Shown here: piece after piece, positions 1 through 5,148 of the stretch | Layout of the letters: each line of letters starts with the position of its first letter | Position numbering within the stretch: position 1 is the first letter of the stretch | Program-made: the position numbers and the translations under genes | From: Gemmatimonadaceae bacterium | Lineage (GTDB): Bacteria > Gemmatimonadota > Gemmatimonadetes > Gemmatimonadales > Gemmatimonadaceae | Assembly: GCA_025357975.1 (NCBI GenBank) | Contig: JANYKY010000227.1 | Coordinates: 1-5,148 of the forward strand | Direction of reading: 5' to 3' | Length of the DNA: 5,148 nucleotides | The notes under the pieces: model-generated | The model's database searches: none | What the model saw: the letters and a program-made list of their open reading frames with translations, nothing else | What the model was told of the DNA's origin: nothing

Positions 1-947
1 TCCCATTGCGGATGGCTTGCATCGATTTCATGCAGCAGCAAATCGGCCTCGGCTACCTCCTCCAGTGTCGCCCTGAATGAAGCGACGAGATTATGGGGCA
101 GCTTGCGAATGAATCCGACGGTATCGGTGAGGAGAACGTTAGTGTTCTCTGCCAGATGGATTTCGCGCGTCAGCGGATCGAGCGTTGCGAACAACCTGTC
201 CTCGACGAAGATCGACTTCTCTCCGGACACAGCGCGAAGCACGGACGATTTTCCAGCGTTCGTGTATCCGACAAGTGAGGCGCGAAATAATCCCTTTCTC
301 GAGGAGCGCTGAACTTCGCGCGATTTCTGCACTTCGCCGAGCCGGGACTTCAGGATCTTGATCCGATTGTTGATGAGCCGGCGATCGGTCTCGAGCTGAG
401 TTTCACCCGGCCCGCGCACGCCGATTCCTCCGCGGAATTTCTCGAGGTGACTCCACATGCGCATCAGTCGCGGCAACATGTACTGAAGCTGCGCCAGCTC
501 GACCTGCATGCGCGCTTCACTCGACCGCGCGCGAGTTGCGAAGATGTCGAGAATCAGCTCCGCGCGATCCATCACGCGCTTCCCCGTTGCATCCTCGATG
601 TTCTTGCCCTGTGCAGGGCTCAGCTCGTCGTCGAACACGATTAACGAGGCGTCCGTTTCGCGAATCTTGTCGCCGAGCTCGTCGATCTTCCCCTTGCCGA
701 GATAGGTCGCGGGATTAGGCCGGTCGATCTGTTGAGTGAGTGTGCCGACAACGAGACCACCGGCAGTGTCGACGAGCTCGGCCAGTTCCTGGAGATGTTC
801 GGCCATCACCTGCGAGCGGGAGGATGCAAGCGTGCCACCTGCCGTCAGCGCATTTCCATCGTTGCGGGCTGACGGCCGCTTGAGCTGCACGCCGACGAGG
901 AATGCTCGCTCAGTCGGCGCGGAAAGCTCGATCAGTTCTTTAGACGT
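1..947 (-). CDS. hflX: Ribosome-associated GTPase HflX (3' end cut by window edge)
   Basis: This is the N-terminal and G-domain part of HflX, a cytoplasmic translational GTPase that in studied bacteria binds the 50S subunit and splits stalled or stress-arrested ribosomes. About 315 codons are visible. Reading from ACG at 947 as residue 1: the N-terminal HflX domain begins with ERAFLVGV; the glycine-rich linker carries the family signature GPGETQLE at about 179-186; the P-loop GYTNAGKS is at 227-234 (bases 243-269); the G3 motif DTVGF is at 275-279 (bases 111-125), followed by IRKLPHNLVASF and DASHP. The G4 NKxD motif and the C-terminus lie beyond the left edge. The start is unclear: the only codons between the upstream in-frame TAG (954-956) and the conserved N-terminus include ACG (945-947) and CTG (933-935) but no ATG, GTG or TTG. 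The first standard start is GTG at 888-890, which would remove conserved residues. The family call is very secure; the start is not. Confidence 0.95.
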
Positions 948-953
948 GTTGTT

Positions 954-1430
954 CTACCTGGATTGTGACGTGGTGCCGAAACTGGAGAAACGGCCCCGCT
1001 GGTCATACGGACGCGTGAAGTTCCCGAGGGGCGTGCCCACCGTGAAATCGCCGATAACGCGATAGTTGATGCTGCCGTTCTCGAGCAGCTTTCGTCCCGC
1101 CGAGCCGAGACCAGCATACGTGAAGTCAACCGGAATCGAGACTAGCGTTGAATCGCCGCCACCAACACGGAATGCGTTGGCGAGCGCACCAGTGCCTACT
1201 TCCTTGTCTTCAACCATAAGCCGATAAGTCAGGCGCGATGCGTTGAGGTTGAAGTGATTTGGATTGTATACGCTGAGCACGACGTCGACAGCCCCACCAC
1301 TCAAACCCAGGCCGCGAATGCGTGCGTCGTTGAAGTGGACAAGCGGTTCGCGAAAACCGCCCATTCCGAGGGATGCGCAACCCGCCAACATCAGAGCCGC
1401 GAATGCGGCCACTGCATTTCGTCTGTTCAT
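954..1430 (-). CDS. LEA type 2 (LEA14-like, WHy domain) lipoprotein
   Basis: Predicted lipoprotein of 158 residues. A short basic N-terminus (MNRR) and a hydrophobic stretch lead to the lipobox L15-A16-G17-C18, so Cys18 should be lipidated and the protein held in the envelope. The +2 residue is Ala, which under the E. coli Lol rule favours the outer membrane. Residues about 28-150 fit a WHy/LEA_2 beta-sandwich domain: the hallmark NPN sits at 56-58 (VYNPNHFNLNASRLTYRL), followed by a hydrophobic strand pattern, the IPVDF segment at about 99-103, and a GDFTVGTPLGNF strand near the end. Such domains are associated with water stress and hypersensitive response in plants; their bacterial role is poorly known. 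ATG at 1430 was chosen over the upstream TTG at 1448 because AAGGAG lies 8 bases before it and because MNRR gives a proper signal peptide. It is followed closely and in frame by hflX. Confidence 0.88.
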   Translation of the reverse strand: MNRRNAVAAFAALMLAGCASLGMGGFREPLVHFNDARIRGLGLSGGAVDVVLSVYNPNHFNLNASRLTYRLMVEDKEVGTGALANAFRVGGGDSTLVSIPVDFTYAGLGSAGRKLLENGSINYRVIGDFTVGTPLGNFTRPYDQRGRFSSFGTTSQSR

Positions 1431-1438
1431 TTGAAGTA

Positions 1439-1444
1439 CTCCTT
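1439..1444 (-). promoter_or_regulatory. Strong Shine-Dalgarno site for the LEA14-like lipoprotein gene
   Basis: The minus strand reads AAGGAG here, followed by an 8-base spacer and then ATG at 1428-1430. It is the only textbook ribosome binding site in the window. It fixes the lipoprotein start at 1430 and rules against the TTG six codons upstream, which lies upstream of this site and has no comparable site of its own. Confidence 0.85.
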
Positions 1445-1480
1445 GCAAGTTAAAAAGTGTGGCTGCCTGCGGTGCGTCCT

Positions 1481-1504
1481 GCTGTCCGTTGATCGCCGTC
1501 CGTT
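1481..1504 (-). repeat. Pair of 10-base direct repeats upstream of the lipoprotein gene
   Basis: On the minus strand AACGGACGGC and AACGGACAGC occur 14 bases apart start to start, differing at one base. They sit about 50-75 bases before the lipoprotein ATG, where a regulator could bind. No known regulator site is recognised, and a repeat this short could be chance. Confidence 0.35.
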
Positions 1505-1569
1505 TACCGTCGCGCGTACCCTACTCCTGATTCCCGTTCTTCGTGCCAGTGCGCGTGCCCGACTCCGCG

Positions 1570-2931
1570 TCATCCGTGTTTTTCAGTATCGCTCTTCGCC
1601 TTTATCTCCGCCCACCACGCCAGTCGCTTAGCGATATCCTTCTCGAAGCCGAATGGACCCGGCTCATAGAACTGGGCGCCTTTCAACTTGTCAGGAAGGT
1701 ACTCCTGCGGGATGAACGCTTCGGGCACCCCGTGCGCGTACTGGTACCCCTCATGGTAACCCAGTTCCTTCATTAACCGGGTTGGCGCGTTCCTGATATG
1801 CATGGGGACCGGCTCAGCCGGCGTTTCGCGCGCCGCTTCGAGGGCGGCCGTCAAGGCGCGATACGATGAGTTCGACTTCGGTGCCGTCGCTAAATAAATG
1901 ATCATTTCGGCCAGCGGCAGGTAGCCTTCCGGGGGCCCGAGCATGTGGTACGCATCGCGCGCAGCGATCGCGAGCTGCAATGCGTTTGGATCGCTGAGCC
2001 CGATGTCTTCGGCAGCCATTGCGATAGAGCGACGAAAAATCGTCATCGGATCTTCACCGCCCTCGATCATCCGCGCCATCCAGTACAAGGCGCCGTTGGG
2101 ATCGCTTCCGCGCAAGGATTTGTGCAACGCCGACAGCATGTTGAAGTGCGACTCGCCGTTTTTATCATGCTGGGCAAAACGCTTTTGCAGGGCGTCACGC
2201 GCAACCGCCGTGTCGATGTGCCCTCCCTGCCCCGCCTGAATTGCGGCCGCTTCGAGCACGGTCAAGGCGCGGCGCGCATCTCCATCCGCTTCGGTCGAGA
2301 TCAAGTCTATGGCGTCGTCATCAATCTGGAGCTCGAGCTTTCCGAGCCCTCTATCTGTATCCGTGGCGGCACGCTCGATCAGGCTTCGAAGATCACTTTG
2401 CGATATCGGATCCAGCACGAACACGCGCATTCGCGAAAGAAGCGCGCCATTTACTTCGAACGATGGGTTTTCAGTCGTGGCGCCGATGAGAGCAATGGTG
2501 CCGCTCTCAACGTGAGGAAGAAACGCATCCTGTTGCGCGCGATTGAAGCGATGAATCTCGTCGACGAATAGAACCGTCTGCCGGCCGAGCTCGAGGCGCT
2601 CTTCGGCCGCCGCAATTATCTCACGAATGCGCGGAACGCCTTCGGTCACTGCAGAAAACGGAACGAATTCGCGGTCGGTATAACGCGCGATCAACCGTCC
2701 GATGGTCGTCTTGCCTGACCCCGGCGGCCCCCAGAACACCATCGAGCCGATTGCACCTTTTTCGATTGCATCGCGCAGCGGTTTGCCGGGACCGAGAATT
2801 TTTTGTTGTCCCACGACTTCGTCCAGCGTGCGAGGACGCATGCGCGCGGCAAGTGGCTGCGCTGATGCAGGCGGCGTGAAGAGTGATGCTTCGCGCGCAC
2901 CAGCCGGTGGCCGCCGAAAACTTTTCGGCAT
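1570..2931 (-). CDS. rarA: Replication-associated recombination protein A (AAA+ ATPase RarA/MgsA)
   Basis: Cytoplasmic AAA+ ATPase of 453 residues, close to the usual length for RarA/MgsA, the bacterial relative of yeast Mgs1 and human WRNIP1. The family acts at stalled replication forks and interacts with SSB and the clamp-loader system. Motifs in order: the N-terminal PLAARMRPRTLDEVVGQ segment (26-42), Walker A GPPGSGKTT (68-76), Walker B LFVDEIHRFN (121-130), sensor 1 GATTENPSFEV (150-160), the arginine-finger region LLSR (164-167), and sensor 2 GDARRAL (217-223). The RarA-specific C-terminal part follows, with DKNGESH (256-262), HKSLRGSDP (270-278), AEDIGLSDP, APKSNSSY and the GYHEGYQYAH and YLPDKLKG stretches, which form the tetramerisation region in the family. 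The ATG at 2931 is the only standard start after in-frame stops upstream. It lies 22 bases past the transporter stop and has no good ribosome binding site, suggesting coupling. All catalytic motifs look intact. Confidence 0.97.
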   Translation of the reverse strand: MPKSFRRPPAGAREASLFTPPASAQPLAARMRPRTLDEVVGQQKILGPGKPLRDAIEKGAIGSMVFWGPPGSGKTTIGRLIARYTDREFVPFSAVTEGVPRIREIIAAAEERLELGRQTVLFVDEIHRFNRAQQDAFLPHVESGTIALIGATTENPSFEVNGALLSRMRVFVLDPISQSDLRSLIERAATDTDRGLGKLELQIDDDAIDLISTEADGDARRALTVLEAAAIQAGQGGHIDTAVARDALQKRFAQHDKNGESHFNMLSALHKSLRGSDPNGALYWMARMIEGGEDPMTIFRRSIAMAAEDIGLSDPNALQLAIAARDAYHMLGPPEGYLPLAEMIIYLATAPKSNSSYRALTAALEAARETPAEPVPMHIRNAPTRLMKELGYHEGYQYAHGVPEAFIPQEYLPDKLKGAQFYEPGPFGFEKDIAKRLAWWAEIKAKSDTEKHG

Positions 2932-2953
2932 CAGGACATATCGCGGACGGTCC

Positions 2954-3676
2954 TCATAGCATCGTACCTATCAGATTCCGCGCCATGAAGTACAGTGCAC
3001 ATCCGCCGAAAAAGCTTCCCTGCAGCTTCCAGTCACGCTTCGCCTGAAATTCCGGCACGAGGTTAGACGCTCCAACGTAAAGAGTTACGCCAGCGGCAAC
3101 TGCCAGACCATAGTGCGACAAGGTGCCGATGCTGTCCGTCAACAGCCCGCCCACGATCGTCGCGAGACCGAGCGATGCGCCCGCCGCAAGCGCCTTTTTC
3201 CGGCTCGATCCCGCGGCCAGAAACAGACTGGAGATCGCCAGACCTTCTGGGAGTTTATGCAGGAGAATCGCGACGAAAACAAGAACGCCGAGTGAAGTCC
3301 CGACCGCAAAGCTGCTAACGATGGCGACGCCGTCGACAAAGGTGTGAAGCAGAAGTCCCACGAGCGCCGACACGCTGACTGCGTTCGTCACCGCATGCAG
3401 CTCCTCACCGAAATGAAAGTGCGGCGTCAGCGTGTGCTGAGTGAGATGAACGAGAAGAAATCCAAGCAGAATCAGAAGTCCCGCAGACGCGCCATGCTGT
3501 TGAATTGCTTCTGGAATGAGATCCAGCAGTGCGACCGAGACCATAAATCCGGCCGACAGGGCGATCATCTTCTCCAGCGACGGCACTGACCACCGCGACC
3601 GCGAAGTGACCGCCGCAGCCCCTAAGACATTTGCTCCAGCCGCAATCAGTGTATAAGCGACTGCCTCACGATTCAC
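2954..3676 (-). CDS. ZIP-family divalent metal transporter
   Basis: Integral inner-membrane protein of 240 residues, a normal size for bacterial ZIP (ZupT/GufA-like) transporters, which carry Zn2+ and often Fe2+ or Mn2+ into the cytoplasm. About eight hydrophobic segments are visible: roughly 6-23, 36-58, 65-82, 97-121, 129-153, 162-182, 189-207 and 219-236. The paired metal-site motifs are present: HTFVDG at 111-116 in segment 4 and HKLPEG at 140-145 in segment 5, plus DLIPE at 52-56. The loop between segments 3 and 4 is rich in histidine (77, 81, 86, 88, 94), as expected for the family's metal-binding loop. I place the start at GTG 3674-3676, whose last bases overlap the TGA of the preceding gene (GTGA). 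A longer reading of the frame from 3766 would add a charged non-membrane leader lying wholly inside the neighbour's coding sequence. Substrate cannot be decided from sequence alone. Confidence 0.92.
   Translation of the reverse strand: MNREAVAYTLIAAGANVLGAAAVTSRSRWSVPSLEKMIALSAGFMVSVALLDLIPEAIQQHGASAGLLILLGFLLVHLTQHTLTPHFHFGEELHAVTNAVSVSALVGLLLHTFVDGVAIVSSFAVGTSLGVLVFVAILLHKLPEGLAISSLFLAAGSSRKKALAAGASLGLATIVGGLLTDSIGTLSHYGLAVAAGVTLYVGASNLVPEFQAKRDWKLQGSFFGGCALYFMARNLIGTML
3673..3676 (-). other. GTGA stop/start overlap coupling the unknown ORF to the ZIP gene
   Basis: On the minus strand the TGA of the upstream ORF (3673-3675) and the GTG of the transporter (3674-3676) share two bases. No Shine-Dalgarno sequence is apparent just upstream, so the transporter probably relies on ribosomes finishing the preceding ORF. 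Confidence 0.75.
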
Positions 3677-4200
3677 GCCGATGTCAACGACAAGCGCTCG
3701 GCAGCAGCGGTTATCGCGGCGGAAAGTGTCGGAGCGGGAGCGCGATCCCATGCCTGTGAACGCCACGAGCGATCGGCGAGGGCCGCCTTCTCTTCGAGGC
3801 CTTTTCCCTGCAGCAGGTAAAGCCAGCGGTCGGACCGCGAGTAGATAAAGAGCTCGAGCTGCGGGGTGAGTGTGAGCTGATCCTCTTCGGTGTATAGCGA
3901 GAACTCAACGCCACCGTACGTCGCGAGCGGAACCTTTAAACGCGCGACGGCGTCGCGCACGTCGGGCAAGGCGATGCTGTCCCCGGTCCAGGTCGATTCG
4001 GATCTCAGATCCGCGATGACAACGTCGATTGCTGGAGGCAGGAGCTCACAAAGCGTGTAGAAAAGATCCACCACACGTTCGGCGTTCGCGCCAACGTAGG
4101 CTTCGTAGTGAGAGTCTCCCTTCGTGAATGTGAAGCCGTCAACGCCAGAGCGAAAACGCTTCCATACAGTTACGTCAGGATTTCTTCCGCGAAAGATCAT
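3673..4200 (-). CDS. Uncharacterised 175-residue soluble protein
   Basis: I do not recognise a family. From ATG 4200 the product is 175 residues, with no signal peptide and no membrane segment, so probably cytoplasmic. The N-terminal part is basic and aromatic (RGRNPDVTVWKRFRSG), followed by a strand-like GFTFTKGDSHYEAYVG stretch, a hydrophobic helix (ERVVDLFYTLCELLPP, about 41-56) and a strand (AIDVVIADL). The middle has alternating strand patterns (YGGVEFSLYT, LTLTPQLELFIYSRSDRWLYLL), and the tail is alanine-rich and helical (TLSAAITAAAERL). This suggests a small alpha/beta fold. Its start lies 26 bases inside the end of the nucleotidyltransferase gene, and its TGA overlaps the ZIP start, which argues strongly that it is a real, co-translated gene. 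GTG 4233 is an alternative start that would add 11 residues; neither start has a clear ribosome binding site. Function is unknown; a link to either neighbour is only a guess from position. Confidence 0.8.
   Translation of the reverse strand: MIFRGRNPDVTVWKRFRSGVDGFTFTKGDSHYEAYVGANAERVVDLFYTLCELLPPAIDVVIADLRSESTWTGDSIALPDVRDAVARLKVPLATYGGVEFSLYTEEDQLTLTPQLELFIYSRSDRWLYLLQGKGLEEKAALADRSWRSQAWDRAPAPTLSAAITAAAERLSLTSA
4175..4200 (-). other. 26-base overlap between the nucleotidyltransferase gene and the unknown ORF
   Basis: The ATG of the unknown ORF (4198-4200) precedes the TGA of the nucleotidyltransferase gene (4175-4177) in a different frame. The overlap encodes the last residues of the enzyme (SRKKS) and the first of the next protein (MIFRGRN). 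It indicates co-transcription and probable translational coupling. Confidence 0.65.
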
Positions 4201-5148
4201 CGTCAAGTGAGCCAGGGTTCGCCTGCACGCCACGAAACTCGTCGATCAGTTTCATCGCGTTATCCAGGAGACCGGTGCGAGAATTCGCCGCCGGGTCATT
4301 AATAACAATTTCCAGGAGCTTGCGTAATGTGCGGCCCACCAGCGGGCCGGCCATGCCCATCCGTTCCAGATCGCGTCCATTCACGGCGAGGTCGCCGACT
4401 TCTATCGGATCGCGGTATGCAATTCGGATTGCGCGGCGGTATACCGAAGCGACGGCCTCTCTGCTCGGAGTCACCAATCCCGCATCCCGCTCGGCGCCCC
4501 ACCGTGCAGCCGCCAGACGAAGCACTGAGGCAAGACGCGTGCGACCCGCCGTCGCCGCCCACCGGCGCAGAGTCGCATCAGCAACCGGCGTGGGGGCGAG
4601 CAGCACTTTCTTCAACTCGGGCGCCATCGCCGACCATTGGGATACAGTTCCGGATATCCAGGAAGAGTCAGCGTTGGAGAAACGTAAGCGCTTCAATGTC
4701 TCGAGGACGCTGCCCGGTGGAACTCCCGCGAAAAGCCCGGTGAGTCGCGCGATTCGCCGTTGCGGCCGACCCGACAATGTTGGCGGACACAAGTAGTTGA
4801 GGGTGGCTAGCTCGATTTCACTGATCCCGGCCAGCGATGGAATCAGGGTGGCGAATGCCCCACTCGCCTTCCAGAGGCCGAACGCACGGGCCGGCCGGCG
4901 CACCTGCTCCATGGTTTTCTCGATCTCCTGCTTGACCCGCTCCGCAGACAGCCTGGACATATGCGGAGCACTGGCAGCAATTGCGTCCCACGTCGCCGAC
5001 TCGATCTCGAAGTCGAATCGCGCGGCGAATCGAATCGCGCGCAATGCACGAAGACGATCTTCTCTCATCCGCTCATGCGGGTCTCCAACGGCCCGAACCA
5101 GCCGGAGACTGATATCACCGAGCCCGTCGAACGGGTCGCGCAGCTCCT
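4175..5148 (-). CDS. cca: CCA-adding/poly(A) polymerase-family tRNA nucleotidyltransferase (5' end cut by window edge)
   Basis: C-terminal 323 residues of a class II nucleotidyltransferase, the group that repairs or adds the 3' CCA of tRNA, or adds poly(A) in the PcnB branch. The frame stays open to the right edge. Visible first is the end of the catalytic head domain: ELRDPFDGLGDI (about 5111-5146), LVRAVGDPHERMRED, then the neck signature LRALRAIRFAARFDFEIE (near 5003-5053) that helps shape the nucleotide-selecting pocket. The catalytic GSxxR and DxD motifs lie outside the window. The remainder is helical body and tail, ending in the conserved VNGRDL (4367-4384) followed by GPLVGRTLRKLLEIVINDP. 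In the middle region, where many homologues have an HD phosphohydrolase domain (HxxxV and LLHDIGK type motifs), no such histidine-aspartate pair is seen, so that activity is probably absent. The stop is at 4175, and the next ORF starts inside its 3' end. The cca symbol is preferred, but pcnB cannot be excluded. Confidence 0.9.
   Translation of the reverse strand, partial: ELRDPFDGLGDISLRLVRAVGDPHERMREDRLRALRAIRFAARFDFEIESATWDAIAASAPHMSRLSAERVKQEIEKTMEQVRRPARAFGLWKASGAFATLIPSLAGISEIELATLNYLCPPTLSGRPQRRIARLTGLFAGVPPGSVLETLKRLRFSNADSSWISGTVSQWSAMAPELKKVLLAPTPVADATLRRWAATAGRTRLASVLRLAAARWGAERDAGLVTPSREAVASVYRRAIRIAYRDPIEVGDLAVNGRDLERMGMAGPLVGRTLRKLLEIVINDPAANSRTGLLDNAMKLIDEFRGVQANPGSLDDDLSRKKS

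Larger units (their letters stand above)
1431..1569. other. Intergenic gap between rarA and the lipoprotein gene
   Basis: This is the only non-coding stretch longer than a few dozen bases. It holds the lipoprotein ribosome binding site and a short T-rich run on the minus strand (ACTTTTTAAC, near 1449-1458). It also holds two near-identical 10-base direct repeats (plus-strand GCTGTCCGTT at 1481-1490 and GCCGTCCGTT at 1495-1504). I found no convincing hairpin with a T tail that would end rarA transcription, and no clean -35/-10 pair. A promoter for the lipoprotein and hflX genes could lie here, since the strong ribosome binding site implies independent translation, but the sequence does not show one clearly. 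Confidence 0.5.

Noticed and set aside
736..1065. Plus-strand open frame of 109 codons over the hflX/lipoprotein junction
   Set aside because: It lies antisense to two well-supported genes, is rich in Ser/Arg/Pro as shadow frames are, and shows no family motif.
1..1430. Possible readthrough fusion of the lipoprotein and HflX, since both are in the same frame with one TAG between them
   Set aside because: The lipoprotein is exported and lipidated while HflX works on ribosomes in the cytoplasm, so a fusion makes little sense. There is one clean stop and no recoding element is apparent.
1505..1569. Possible rarA terminator in the gap
   Set aside because: The GC-rich segments here form direct repeats of GTGCC rather than an inverted repeat, and there is no T run after them on the minus strand.
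1809..1821. Inverted repeat CCGGCTCAGCCGG, a possible hairpin
   Set aside because: It is inside the rarA coding region, has a one-base loop and no T tail, so it is not a terminator.
1896..1907. Perfect 12-base palindrome AAATGATCATTT
   Set aside because: It lies inside rarA and simply encodes the EMIIY stretch; no reason to think it is a working operator.
1945..2571. Long plus-strand open frame of 208 codons opposite rarA
   Set aside because: The minus-strand rarA frame has all family motifs over this stretch; the plus-strand frame has no recognisable domain and is a shadow typical of GC-rich coding DNA.
3677..3766. Longer N-terminus for the ZIP transporter
   Set aside because: The added leader is charged, non-membrane and entirely within the coding sequence of the preceding ORF; the GTGA overlap start gives a normal-length transporter.

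Overview
The window is a compact run of six genes, all read on the minus strand, so transcription goes from the right edge to the left edge. The GC content looks to be in the high fifties by eye, the organism is bacterial, and almost every base is coding. In transcription order the genes are: the 3' part of a CCA-adding/poly(A) polymerase-family tRNA nucleotidyltransferase (cut by the right edge), an unrecognised 175-residue soluble protein, a ZIP-family metal transporter, the AAA+ ATPase RarA (MgsA), a small LEA type 2 (WHy domain) lipoprotein, and the GTPase HflX (cut by the left edge). The protein types and their order suggest a free-living, Gram-negative-like soil or water bacterium. Gemmatimonadota is my best guess from impression of family sequence style, but nothing here proves it.

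Layout. The first four genes are packed tightly. The unknown ORF starts inside the 3' end of the nucleotidyltransferase gene. The transporter starts at a GTG that overlaps the TGA of the unknown ORF (GTGA). rarA starts 22 bases after the transporter stop. None of these three starts has a clear Shine-Dalgarno sequence, which fits translational coupling within one operon. A 139-base gap (1431-1569), the only sizeable non-coding stretch, separates rarA from the lipoprotein gene. The lipoprotein gene has a textbook AAGGAG ribosome binding site, which shifts its start to 1430. hflX follows after only a few bases, in the same frame as the lipoprotein gene, and has no ATG, GTG or TTG before its conserved N-terminus.

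Functionally the cluster mixes RNA and ribosome maintenance (nucleotidyltransferase, HflX), replication-fork maintenance (RarA), metal uptake (ZIP) and an envelope lipoprotein of a family linked to desiccation stress. This looks like a housekeeping and stress neighbourhood rather than a mobile or defence island. I saw no insertion sequences, tRNAs, rRNAs, CRISPR arrays, phage genes or toxin-antitoxin pairs. The points most worth checking are the non-canonical hflX start, the unknown coupled ORF, and the apparent loss of HD-domain residues in the nucleotidyltransferase.
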